From the NCBI RefSeq assembly GCF_900070205.1, contig NZ_FAOO01000016.1:1-43650 (forward strand): DNA of 43,650 bases, in the 5' to 3' direction. Each line of letters opens with the position of its first letter. The stretch's first letter is position 1. The notes under the pieces were generated by a model, which had not been told where the DNA came from, searched no databases, and saw nothing but the letters and a program-made list of their open reading frames with translations. Of the stretch, positions 33,255 to 42,220 are shown one piece after another. Position numbers and translations under genes: made by a program. Source of the stretch: Candidatus Thermokryptus mobilis (GTDB lineage: Bacteria; Bacteroidota; Ignavibacteria; Kryptoniales; Kryptoniaceae).

Positions 33255-35260
33255 CTCAACAGTATCAACTTTTTTATTTTTGAAAATCCACCAGCATCAA
33301 CAAAACAGAAATACAATCCGCTTGAATTATTATCAAAATTTAATTTTAACAACCCTGCTTCAGATGTCATCTCATCAACCTTCCTCCCGCAGATGTCAAA
33401 AACTCTCAACTTGAAGATGCCTTTGCCCTTTAAAAAAACATTCGTTTCCCTGTTAAATGGGTTTGGGAAAATATCAACTTCAAAATCGTCTAAATCATCA
33501 AAAGAACCTCTTTCCTTAATTCCAGTTATCACTGCGCGCTCAACTTTCAATTCAGCCCCATCAGGACTTTGAAAAATCTTCCTCTCAACGATTGGTTGAA
33601 TTATGAAGTAGTCAATCCAGACGAAATCGCCAACACCTCTGAAATAGACATCAATCGTATGTTCTCCAGAATGAAGAGGGAAAGAACCGTTAATTCTATC
33701 TATCCAGATATAATCTTGCGACGAAGAACCGCTCATATCAAAGTAAAACTTATAAATTGAATCAATCACGATTTCAACCCCAGCATAACCGCTTGGTAAA
33801 CTCCTCTTACGATATTGAACATAAATCGTGTAAAAGTTCAAATCGTCATAAACATTGTCAATGTCAAACTTAATTCTTATCCCATCCTCATTCTTAAGCT
33901 CAACGAGACAACCTTTACTTATGTTCGCCCAGTTGAATTCGCTCAAATAAATTTTTTTCGGGTCACCATATGTTGAAGCAAAATTTTCAGCTTCAATTAT
34001 CTTATAAGAATTGTCCGACTTTGTCTTATAAAAAAGATATCTTGAAGCGATATCATCGTAAAGCGCTGTCTGTAAGCCAATAAGACCCTCTGAGACGGAT
34101 TCAGCCCCTGAGTTTAAGTTCATCGTTCCATCTGCTTTAACCGCATCATAAAACCTGCCGGTTGCAGAATCATAAACCGGATAATTTGCTATGTTATTTC
34201 CGAGCCACCAAGACCCATAAAGACCGCCGAACATTCTGTAAGTTGTGTCCCCTGTTATCTTTCCATATTCAATGAATGCTTGAACGATCGGAGCGATGCC
34301 ATAATTTATCTGATCACCCCTTTCTGGATACGGCTTTATATCAGTTAAATCAAACGATAGAAGCATTTTTTTATAAAAGTTATCTATTTCCCTTCTTGCC
34401 GACTCAATCCAATCCGCTCTATTAAAAATTTTCCCGGCTATAAGAAGCGCATAAGATTGTCTGCTTCCCCAGGAATGCCAAATGTAAAGATTTGGAGTGA
34501 AAGATGGATGCATCCCAAAAGGAAAGTCATCCTCATCCCCAAATTGATATGTTGAGATCGCTTTACAAAGTTTTTCAACAACCCACTTTGCTTTTTCGCT
34601 TTTTGAAAACTCATAATAAAGCGACGCTCCTATAACCGCCTCAGCCGATGCATCTGCGCCATTTTCAAGTAGCCAATAACCTTGCGCTGGAACTTTCCAA
34701 TTTATAAACAACTCGTAAATATCGGACTTATTTATCGTCCTTATCGCTTTTGACAATGCCCTTTCAATCCTAACTGCAAGCGTATCTTTAAACTCTTTCT
34801 CAACATTAAATTTTGAGAAAATATTATAAGCATAGCCCATAGCCCAAAGTGCCCTGCAAGCCCACCACTTAAAACTATCATTGTTGCTTGTTTGACCGAA
34901 TTTATTTATTGAAAGGTCCTCATAAACAAAGTTATAAAATCCGCCATCCTCCGCTTGCATCTTCAATGTAAATTTAAGAAGAAGCTTCGCTTGATTTAAA
35001 CTATGCTGGTCTCTAAACCTTTCATAATGCATAAGATAAGCAACCGAAGCTCTGGTTGCGTCATCAACGCAGGCAATCCCCTCACCCAGTGCTGGGACAT
35101 ATTTATAATCGGGATAATTTGAATATATATGAATTATCGCAACCGTATCAGCATCCATCACAACCTTTTCAACGAGATAATCAATGTGCTTTAAATTTAT
35201 ATCAAAGCTTTGCGAAAAAGCTATATCAACAAGGAAAGCGACGAAGATTAATTTTTTCAT
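33251..35260 (-). CDS. Secreted alpha/alpha-toroid carbohydrate enzyme with T9SS sorting domain
   Basis: The 669-aa protein has a signal peptide (KLIFVAFLVDIAFSQ) and a helical toroid-like domain (about 20-410, with GIACVDDATRASVAYLMHYE, KMQAEDGGFYNFV, WWACRALWAMGYAYNIF and WHSWGSRQSYALLIAG). A beta-sandwich follows (about 420-560; EAENFASTYG, GEHTIDVYF, VWIDYFIIQP) resembling carbohydrate-binding modules. The C-terminal T9SS type-A sorting domain reads DIFPNPFNRETNVFL and FDICGRKVDEM, then GLYFCFVDAGG, and ends KKLILLR. The Asp-Asp pair and WW motifs suit GH88/GH9-like toroids, but the family is unresolved; a polysaccharide lyase is possible. It is coupled to the binding-protein gene by ATGA. 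Confidence 0.75.
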   Translation of the reverse strand: MKKLIFVAFLVDIAFSQSFDINLKHIDYLVEKVVMDADTVAIIHIYSNYPDYKYVPALGEGIACVDDATRASVAYLMHYERFRDQHSLNQAKLLLKFTLKMQAEDGGFYNFVYEDLSINKFGQTSNNDSFKWWACRALWAMGYAYNIFSKFNVEKEFKDTLAVRIERALSKAIRTINKSDIYELFINWKVPAQGYWLLENGADASAEAVIGASLYYEFSKSEKAKWVVEKLCKAISTYQFGDEDDFPFGMHPSFTPNLYIWHSWGSRQSYALLIAGKIFNRADWIESARREIDNFYKKMLLSFDLTDIKPYPERGDQINYGIAPIVQAFIEYGKITGDTTYRMFGGLYGSWWLGNNIANYPVYDSATGRFYDAVKADGTMNLNSGAESVSEGLIGLQTALYDDIASRYLFYKTKSDNSYKIIEAENFASTYGDPKKIYLSEFNWANISKGCLVELKNEDGIRIKFDIDNVYDDLNFYTIYVQYRKRSLPSGYAGVEIVIDSIYKFYFDMSGSSSQDYIWIDRINGSFPLHSGEHTIDVYFRGVGDFVWIDYFIIQPIVERKIFQSPDGAELKVERAVITGIKERGSFDDLDDFEVDIFPNPFNRETNVFLKGKGIFKLRVFDICGRKVDEMTSEAGLLKLNFDNNSSGLYFCFVDAGGFSKIKKLILLR

Positions 35261-35274
35261 AAACTTTCCAAAAT

Positions 35275-36297
35275 TTAATATTCAACACTTAACACAACTG
35301 TATGGACACCTTTCAACCTGCCATAATCGTTGTATGAGTAATCAAACTGAACCTTCATATCGCTAAACGGAATTTGCATCTTAACACCGGCGCCAAGAGA
35401 TAAGCCACCTTCACCATCTTTTAAAAAGAGCATTTGATAACCGCCTCTTATAAAGAACATGTCCCTAAAAGAGTATTCCGCACCAGCGTTTATATATTGA
35501 TAATTGTCGCTTGGGTTTACAGCGTCTGTTGATATCATAAGCTTACTGGCTTCTGAATTAAAGATATAAGTTGAAATCCCAAACTGAAAATTCAATGGTA
35601 ATTGCCAGTTATCAGTTTCAAGCATTGCGGGTATCCTATCATTATTCCCATATTTATTTGGATCTGGGTCATAGAAAACTCTGGCATCCCTCCCATACAT
35701 TCTCATACTTGTACCAAAATTTGAGATCGTTGCTCCAATGGTCATACCACCGAAGAAATCCGTTTTAAAAAGCGTTCCAACATCAATGGCAACAGCCCAA
35801 GCCGACATGTGCCATATCCTCTGCCGAATATATTTCGCATTAAATCCTATTGAAAACCTATCTGTTAAATTTCTCGCATATGTCAAACTTAAAGCGAAAT
35901 CGTTCGCATTAAAATATTCCCCTGTCCCCTCAGGTCTTTCAACCGTTGTAACCGGCATATCAGGTATGGTCAAAGTTGTCAAGCTTGCTCCAAGCGTCCC
36001 AAAAGAACCAACAGGCAGGACAACCCCTATAAAACCAAATTTTGTATCCGCAAGCCAACTTGTATATTGAAACATCGCTTTTATTCCCTCGCTCCTTGCG
36101 ATACCACCAGGATTCCAATATAAGGCGCTTGCATCATTTGCGACAGAAACAAATGACCCACCCATAGCGGTTGCCCTCCCTCCAACAGGTATACTAAGAA
36201 AAACAGCAGCTGTTGTCCCAACTTTTGAAACATTTGATACAAAATTTTGCGAATAAGAAAATGAGACGAATAATAAGATAAACCAAACTTTTTTCAT
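35275..36297 (-). CDS. PorV/PorQ-family outer-membrane protein
   Basis: The 340-aa beta-barrel belongs to the FadL-like group that includes the T9SS shuttle PorV. It has a signal peptide (VWFILLFVSFSYSQ) and the characteristic front end FLSIPVGGRATAMGGSFVSV followed by ANDASALYWNPGGIA. A series of amphipathic strands follows and ends VHTVVLSVEY. PorV carries T9SS clients to the surface attachment complex. Here the gene lies between two genes for proteins with T9SS-type tails (gaps of 16 and 14 bases), so I infer a dedicated shuttle or cap for these clients, not the housekeeping PorV. Confidence 0.88.
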   Translation of the reverse strand: MKKVWFILLFVSFSYSQNFVSNVSKVGTTAAVFLSIPVGGRATAMGGSFVSVANDASALYWNPGGIARSEGIKAMFQYTSWLADTKFGFIGVVLPVGSFGTLGASLTTLTIPDMPVTTVERPEGTGEYFNANDFALSLTYARNLTDRFSIGFNAKYIRQRIWHMSAWAVAIDVGTLFKTDFFGGMTIGATISNFGTSMRMYGRDARVFYDPDPNKYGNNDRIPAMLETDNWQLPLNFQFGISTYIFNSEASKLMISTDAVNPSDNYQYINAGAEYSFRDMFFIRGGYQMLFLKDGEGGLSLGAGVKMQIPFSDMKVQFDYSYNDYGRLKGVHTVVLSVEY

Positions 36298-36313
36298 GGC
36301 ACAAAAATTGAAT

Positions 36314-39300
36314 TTATTTTATCACTGCGAAACGTCCGATTTTTTCGCCTATCCCTGGGGCTTCAACATGATAAATGTAAATCCCATAAGCTATATCCAT
36401 TCCATCCTTTGAAACAAGGTCCCATGAAACAGCCCCGTAATTCTCACTCCCGTTGTAAACGATTGTATCAACTAGGTAACCCCTGATCGTGTAAATTCTT
36501 ATCGTGCAATTCTTTGGCAAATTTACGAACCAAATTTTCCTTTCACCCCTGCCAGCTCTGTATCTATTTGCCGGTTCCCAAGAAGCTGTAGCAACATAGG
36601 GATTGGGAACAACGGAAATTTTATCAAGGTCACTTTTTGCTTTTTCAAAGTCAATTCCCTGACCCCTTACCTTAAACTCAAAATATTCTCCATTTCTAAA
36701 TGGCTTCCTTGTAGCGATCAAATAAACATCCCCGGGGGACGGTGGAATTTGAACTGGTTTCAAGGTGTCCTCAAAGAATTGAACCCTCCAAGTCGCCTTC
36801 CAACTTCTCGGATTTGGCCTCTGAGTTGCTGAATCGCCACCAAGAACAATTATCAACCTGTCCCCTGGGGAAAGCGTTGAATCCTTATCTGAATCAAAGA
36901 AAATAAAATCCGCCTTTTTACCCTCTGTGAGATTCCAAACCGTGAATTTAACCGGGATTCTCTGCTGTCCGAAAATTAACGCAAGAGAAGTATCAATAAC
37001 TTTGTCGCTGAAACGAACCTCAAAATCAGCAGGATATTTTATGTTCCTCACTACAAAAGTTGGATCAAGGTCAACTCTGACGATATAATTTGAATTACCC
37101 TTGACCCATCCAGTCCTGTTGTTGTCAAGACTAACAGATGAATCGTTGTAAAGATAAATCACAAGACCATTGAAAATCGGCGACTCCTGACCGTAAACTT
37201 TTAACTCAACGGTATCAACAATTCTAATCCCAGATGTCAAGTCATAGATTGAATACCTTGGAATAGCTGAATTATAAAATTTTGATGTGTCAAAGAAAGA
37301 GACCCTATAAATATGCCCATCCTTTATTGAGTCGGGTTGAAGTATATGAACCTCAATTCTGCCAGTTCCGGGTCCAACATGCGTTAAATTTCCATCAATA
37401 CCTGCCTCAATATAACCAGCGGATGGGGGATTTGGAGTGACAACGGCTGTGTTTATATCTGGCTTAATCGTTCCAGTCACATCAGCTTTTATAATTGATG
37501 TACATTCAGATGGAGCAATCCCATCAATGTTTCCATAAGCATCCCTAGTCACATAACCCCTATCATAAGAAACAACAGCATAATAATATGTCTGTCCATT
37601 TTGAACATCTTGATCAACAAATGAATGTCTCAAACCGGAATCATCTCCGAGATAATACTTCAACCCGTAGATATCAATTGGATGATAACCTTTTATCCCG
37701 TTTACAAGGTCAAACTGTGCTATGGGCTTTTTGAACAACTTATTACCGTGTGCATCAGTTATAACAAATGCTTCAAGAAAACTTGGATCCGTGCTCTTAT
37801 AAATTTTATATCCCTCAAAATCATACTCCTGAAGGAACGGGTCCCAAGAAAGTTCAGCTCTTGAATCCCAATAAAGCGTAACCTTCTTATCACCGGGCAC
37901 AGCTACAAGTCGGGGCTTTTCAGGCGGTTTTGCAAATCTATAATTTGCATTGTAAATCTGTTGAACTGTCTTTTTTCTTTTTATCAAATCATCTCTATCC
38001 TGACCAAATAAAAGAGCCATTGAAAACCTCTCAACATGACCTGCTGGCATAGGGAAAATCCCAGATGAAAAGAACATCCCAAGATTGACCGCCTGAAGAA
38101 GTTGGTCCTTTTGTGGGAGAGGTGCAGTAAAAACGCTCCAATTTTGCTCATCGTCCCAAAGTTCATAAGTATGAACAGGGAAAATTGAAAAACCAGTCAA
38201 ACCGATCTGATCTGATTCATCCTTGTCAAGAATTCCAAAGTTTGGCTCACCTTGATCTGGACGACCATTACCTTCGCTACCATCTGGGTCAGGTCCTGTA
38301 TAACCCTCGTCAAGTGGACCAATTCCGTCACTTCCAACATCATCATTAAGCGGTTCGCCGGGGTCCCATATACCATTTCCGTTTAAATCAGTGAAGCCCC
38401 GCCAATTCATGTTCTCATCAGCTGTCCACCAATAACCTTGCCTTACAGCAGGGATATCATCGACGCTTGAATAGTTGTAAAACCTTAAAAATTTCGCCAG
38501 GTCATAATTTGCCTGAATGTAACTAATTATGTTTTCTTTCCCCACTATAAGCTGACCGGCATCGGGGTCATTTCTTCGCTCATCAATAATCCCATCGTCA
38601 TCATTGTCTTTACCGTCATTTTGAATCCCTGGGCTTTCAAGAAAGGCATAACCTGCAACACCAACTGGACCCCATCGCCCTGGAGTTCCAATGCCATCTG
38701 AGTCAAAAGCCCAAGCGATGTCAAGTTCCGTATCATACAAACCAGAATCATCACCTGAATCATCCGTTCCTCCAACTCCCCAGTCAATATATTGAGCAAA
38801 TAGAGCTTTTTGATAATCCGTCTTCCCTTCATTTAAAATTTCATAATGCCAAAAAATAACATCTTGTGCAAGCACATGTGACCATTGAAAACCACGCATT
38901 GCAACCTCCATTCCAATTCCCCTTCTTGTTGTATCGGTTGGGTCGGGATAAAAATCCCATTCTTCGTCTGGATCATCATCAAAGACAAAATATGTTTCAA
39001 GATCAGCGTTTCTAACACCTTTTCCGAAATATCCATTCCAATAACCAGCCCAATCTGGCGGTCTATCGGGCCAAAATGCTGGCCAAGTTGAGGGGTCATT
39101 GCTCATAGCTGGCTTCGGTTGCGTCGGATTTGCATACCCTGGCAAAGGAGCCCAACCCCATGGGGTTCCATCAGGTCCTATGTCAATAAACTCACGATAC
39201 ATCGTCTCCATAGGATGAATTATTTTACCAGTTCTATCCCTCGTCTCAACTTGAACTATCATAGCAACACCGTCAACATAAGAATGACCGCTACCCTTGG

Positions 39301-39493
39301 GCCACTCTCCACTTGGTTGATCAGGCCAATGAGCAACCTCACCGTGATTAAAAAACATCGTCCTGACCATGTTCCCATCCATTATCCCCTGCTTGGTGTA
39401 TTTCCTGTGCCCGACATTTGGGTCTGGTTTAACATGCTGTGAAAATAAAGCAAGTGGAATAAAACTCAAAAAAAGCAAAAACTTTTTAATCAT
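36314..39493 (-). CDS. Large secreted protein with Asp/Gly-rich region and T9SS-like tail
   Basis: I start at ATG 39493, where MIKKFLLFLSFIPLALFSQ is a signal peptide; the longer frame from 39592 runs inside the receptor gene. The mature protein is about 1040 aa. It has an N-terminal domain rich in Trp, Pro and Asp (PDWAGYWNGYFGKG, DDDPDEEWDFYPD), and a calcium-site-like stretch at about 297-430 (DGKDNDDDGIIDE, DLNGNGIWDPGEP, DPDGSEGNGRPDQGEP, DKDESDQIG). A fibronectin-like module follows (about 535-650; KVTLYWDSRAELSWDP, YYYAVVSYDRGY). The tail resembles T9SS type-A domains (SVVPNPYVATASW, TIRIYTIRGYLVD, GIYIYHVEAPG). No enzyme motif is recognised. It sits between a TonB receptor and a PorV-like gene; I infer a surface partner of the receptor. 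Confidence 0.7.
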   Translation of the reverse strand: MIKKFLLFLSFIPLALFSQHVKPDPNVGHRKYTKQGIMDGNMVRTMFFNHGEVAHWPDQPSGEWPKGSGHSYVDGVAMIVQVETRDRTGKIIHPMETMYREFIDIGPDGTPWGWAPLPGYANPTQPKPAMSNDPSTWPAFWPDRPPDWAGYWNGYFGKGVRNADLETYFVFDDDPDEEWDFYPDPTDTTRRGIGMEVAMRGFQWSHVLAQDVIFWHYEILNEGKTDYQKALFAQYIDWGVGGTDDSGDDSGLYDTELDIAWAFDSDGIGTPGRWGPVGVAGYAFLESPGIQNDGKDNDDDGIIDERRNDPDAGQLIVGKENIISYIQANYDLAKFLRFYNYSSVDDIPAVRQGYWWTADENMNWRGFTDLNGNGIWDPGEPLNDDVGSDGIGPLDEGYTGPDPDGSEGNGRPDQGEPNFGILDKDESDQIGLTGFSIFPVHTYELWDDEQNWSVFTAPLPQKDQLLQAVNLGMFFSSGIFPMPAGHVERFSMALLFGQDRDDLIKRKKTVQQIYNANYRFAKPPEKPRLVAVPGDKKVTLYWDSRAELSWDPFLQEYDFEGYKIYKSTDPSFLEAFVITDAHGNKLFKKPIAQFDLVNGIKGYHPIDIYGLKYYLGDDSGLRHSFVDQDVQNGQTYYYAVVSYDRGYVTRDAYGNIDGIAPSECTSIIKADVTGTIKPDINTAVVTPNPPSAGYIEAGIDGNLTHVGPGTGRIEVHILQPDSIKDGHIYRVSFFDTSKFYNSAIPRYSIYDLTSGIRIVDTVELKVYGQESPIFNGLVIYLYNDSSVSLDNNRTGWVKGNSNYIVRVDLDPTFVVRNIKYPADFEVRFSDKVIDTSLALIFGQQRIPVKFTVWNLTEGKKADFIFFDSDKDSTLSPGDRLIIVLGGDSATQRPNPRSWKATWRVQFFEDTLKPVQIPPSPGDVYLIATRKPFRNGEYFEFKVRGQGIDFEKAKSDLDKISVVPNPYVATASWEPANRYRAGRGERKIWFVNLPKNCTIRIYTIRGYLVDTIVYNGSENYGAVSWDLVSKDGMDIAYGIYIYHVEAPGIGEKIGRFAVIK

Positions 39494-39515
39494 AACAGGG
39501 GGAGAATTTTTATTT

Positions 39516-42158
39516 TTAAAAGTCAAATGAAATCCCAAAAATAACCTGCCTTGGCTCAGAGTAAAAATCAGGTCTTGTGAAATATTCCTCAACCGTGTTT
39601 ATACCCCTGGGACGACCAGAATAAATCGTAGATAAAGTGTAGCCAGCCCGACCTGTATCACCAAAAACTTCAATCTCGTTCTTTATATCAAACACGTTGT
39701 AAACTTTCACGAAGAATTGCATATTTAAGCCAAAGAGTTTAAAAATCTTATAAAAATAAAGATCAAAATTATAAACTGGCGGTTTGTTATCGCTGTTTTC
39801 AACCGCTATTCTTTGATTTTGAAAAGCTGGTGTGTAAGGAAATCCCGTGCCAAGTTGCCCAATTAAACTTAACACAAAGTTATCCGGTTGCCCAAGTGAA
39901 ACCGTAAAGTTGAGAGAATGCCTCCTATCCCAATCAAGAGGAACGAGCTGCTTATTACCTTCAATCGGAGGATCAGCTTGATTGTTTAAAAACTCTGCAT
40001 CAGGATCAGACGCGTTGCCACGGGCAAGCTGAAGGGTATAATCAAGTGTGGCACCAAAACCATCCCTAAATCTTTTCTCCAAAGATACCGTTATACCACG
40101 AACATTACCATAATCTCTATTTATATACCTTGCAAATTTATCAACATTCAAATACTGATGGATCTGCATCCCAAGAAGATTTCTTATGTCCTTATAATAC
40201 CCAGTTATATCAACTGCGATATCATCGCTAAGCTGTTGCTGTAACCCGATCTCATAGCTTACAGTCCTCTGTGGCTGAAGGTCGGCGTTTCCAATTTTAC
40301 TCTTTAACCTTCCAACCTCAATTTCAAATTCTGGATTGGTGTAAAGAAATTCAAACGGTGGGATTTGAAAGAAATGTCCGTAAGAGATGTGAATTACACC
40401 CCTGTCAGTTATAGGATAAGCAAGACCTATTCGCGGACTGAGTTGATATTTTGCCCTCGCCTTCCTAAATAAACTATCAGGAAGCGGTCTATCCGAAGGG
40501 AGATGATCCGGATCAATCAAAACTTTACCATCCGGTTCAAAATAATCAAACCTTAAACCTACATTCGCAACAAGATACTCAAACTCCATCTTATCCTGAA
40601 GATAAGCAGAAAACTCATACGGCTTGTGAAGATATTCGTTGTTATTAAAAGATGTCCTCGGTGGAAGCGATGGAACAAACTTGTCTTTAAATCTCTCATC
40701 CCGAACTATCTCATATTCTCTTAGCCACAAACGATGGAACCTAAACTCAATCCCCGTCTTTATTTGATGTGTCAATGTTATCTGATTCGTATAATCAACC
40801 TTTGCGATGTATGTTCTCGTGTTTCTGAAAAAATGCCACATCTGAGACCCACCCGTCAAGAAGGCATTGTTGCTTGCATCTTGAAGTCGTTTCGGATCAG
40901 GATAAAGATTTATGTCCTTCCAAACATATTGCTGATAATCGTTATAAAGAATTGAACCTTTCAAAGTCAAGAACGAAGATGAACTCACCACATGGGTATA
41001 GTTGAGCGTCAAGGTATACGAGTATTGATATCTTTTGTAGTCCCCATCAGGATTGTATTTAAACCTGTGGTCATAAATTTTGAAAAACCTGCGCTGATAA
41101 ATGCCTTCAAGATTTAGCTTGTTTGAAGGCGTAATCTTAAACGAAATCTTACTCTGAAATGTCAACCTTTGCTCCGGATTCATCGGAACATATGCACCAT
41201 CACCCGTTGCACCAATATACCACTTAGAGGGGTCATCCGAACTGAAATTTGATGAGTCATATGGAGTAAAAATTCTCCTACCATAAATCCAACCGTCGTT
41301 TTTATAGTATCTCCACGAGAAGAAAAAACTAAACCTATTTCCAAGAAACGGAAAAGGTCCGCCAAGTGTCCCTTGAAAATTATATATGGAGTTTGGTTTT
41401 ATATCACCTATGTTCATAAAAATATCGCGGTGCGAAGAGATATAATCACCAAAATAACTTGAGAAACTCCCGGAGTATTTATCCCCACCCTCTTTTGTTA
41501 TTATATTGACGACACCGGACATCGCCTGACCGTATTCAGCATTAAATGTGCCAGTTATAACCTCCATTTCTTGTATAGTGTGATTTTCAACTTGGATTGC
41601 ATAAGTATTTGAAAAGACATCATTTACAGGAATACCATCTACAAGATAAGCAACTTCACCTATGCGACCGCCACGAAAATGACCTTCAACAACACCCGCT
41701 TTAAGATTAACTAAATCGGTGAAATTCTCAACCGGTAACTTCTCAATCATATCCTTACCTATCTTCACCGTCGTTGATGTCAGATCTCTTTGAACAAGTG
41801 GTCTTTCAGCCACAACAAGGACTTCCTCACCAAGTTCAATCGCAACCTCTTCAAGCTTGAAATCAACCCTTGTAGTTTGATCAACCGAAACGCGAACATT
41901 TGTAACCCTCACAGTTTTAAAACCCACAGCACTCGCACGCAAAGTGTAAATTCCGGGTGGAACATTAAGTATTATATAATTTCCTTGCATATCAGTTGCT
42001 GCCCCAAGCGTAGTCCCCTCAATTATAATGTTCACAGCAAACAACGGCTCACCAGTTGATTTATTCACAACCCTGCCGGTTATCTTCCCCGTTGTTCCCG
42101 AGAAAAGAGACCCAAAATTCAAAACTAAAACCAAGATAATGAAAAATTTTCTCAACAT
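39516..42158 (-). CDS. TonB-dependent receptor with carboxypeptidase-regulatory domain
   Basis: The 880-aa outer-membrane transporter has a signal peptide (MLRKFFIILVLVLNFGSLFS) and a CarboxypepD-regulatory-like Ig domain (about 24-105; GKITGRVVNKSTGEPLFAVN, TDMQGNYIILNVPPG, DFKLEEVAIELGEEV). The plug (about 118-220; TTVKIGKDMIEKLPVENFTD, YLVDGIPVN, MEVITGTFNAEYGQAMSGVV) is followed by a 22-strand-type barrel ending GISFDF. It resembles SusC-class receptors in its first domain, but no SusD gene accompanies it. It is first in an eight-gene unit with T9SS and ABC sugar genes, so an oligosaccharide is the likely cargo. GGGTGA lies before ATG 42158, inside the hairpin at 42163-42180. Confidence 0.93.
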   Translation of the reverse strand: MLRKFFIILVLVLNFGSLFSGTTGKITGRVVNKSTGEPLFAVNIIIEGTTLGAATDMQGNYIILNVPPGIYTLRASAVGFKTVRVTNVRVSVDQTTRVDFKLEEVAIELGEEVLVVAERPLVQRDLTSTTVKIGKDMIEKLPVENFTDLVNLKAGVVEGHFRGGRIGEVAYLVDGIPVNDVFSNTYAIQVENHTIQEMEVITGTFNAEYGQAMSGVVNIITKEGGDKYSGSFSSYFGDYISSHRDIFMNIGDIKPNSIYNFQGTLGGPFPFLGNRFSFFFSWRYYKNDGWIYGRRIFTPYDSSNFSSDDPSKWYIGATGDGAYVPMNPEQRLTFQSKISFKITPSNKLNLEGIYQRRFFKIYDHRFKYNPDGDYKRYQYSYTLTLNYTHVVSSSSFLTLKGSILYNDYQQYVWKDINLYPDPKRLQDASNNAFLTGGSQMWHFFRNTRTYIAKVDYTNQITLTHQIKTGIEFRFHRLWLREYEIVRDERFKDKFVPSLPPRTSFNNNEYLHKPYEFSAYLQDKMEFEYLVANVGLRFDYFEPDGKVLIDPDHLPSDRPLPDSLFRKARAKYQLSPRIGLAYPITDRGVIHISYGHFFQIPPFEFLYTNPEFEIEVGRLKSKIGNADLQPQRTVSYEIGLQQQLSDDIAVDITGYYKDIRNLLGMQIHQYLNVDKFARYINRDYGNVRGITVSLEKRFRDGFGATLDYTLQLARGNASDPDAEFLNNQADPPIEGNKQLVPLDWDRRHSLNFTVSLGQPDNFVLSLIGQLGTGFPYTPAFQNQRIAVENSDNKPPVYNFDLYFYKIFKLFGLNMQFFVKVYNVFDIKNEIEVFGDTGRAGYTLSTIYSGRPRGINTVEEYFTRPDFYSEPRQVIFGISFDF

Positions 42159-42162
42159 ATCA

Positions 42163-42180
42163 TCTCACCCTTTTGTGAGA
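42163..42180 (-). promoter_or_regulatory. Hairpin covering the receptor ribosome site
   Basis: On the minus strand the arms TCTCAC and GTGAGA (6 pairs) enclose AAAAGG. The ribosome site GGGTGA of the TonB receptor lies in the loop and 3' arm, 4 bases from ATG. It follows the hairpin at 42196-42214 by 15 bases, so it could limit translation or form part of an attenuator. Inferred from pairing only. Confidence 0.4.
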
Positions 42181-42195
42181 TTTTTTAAATTAACA

Positions 42196-42214
42196 GGGGG
42201 CACAAAGTGCCCCC
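42196..42214. terminator. Terminator-like hairpin between T9SS gene and TonB receptor
   Basis: Perfect arms GGGGGCAC (42196-42203) and GTGCCCCC (42207-42214) flank an AAA loop, 7 bases after the stop of the upstream gene on the minus strand. A TGTTAATTT run follows in the transcript. It should end or attenuate transcription before the receptor operon. Confidence 0.75.
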
Positions 42215-42220
42215 AAAATT

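Noticed and set aside
36314-39592. Longer version of the 1059-aa protein starting at 39592
   Set aside because: The first 33 codons lie within the receptor gene and have no ribosome site; the signal peptide begins at ATG 39493.
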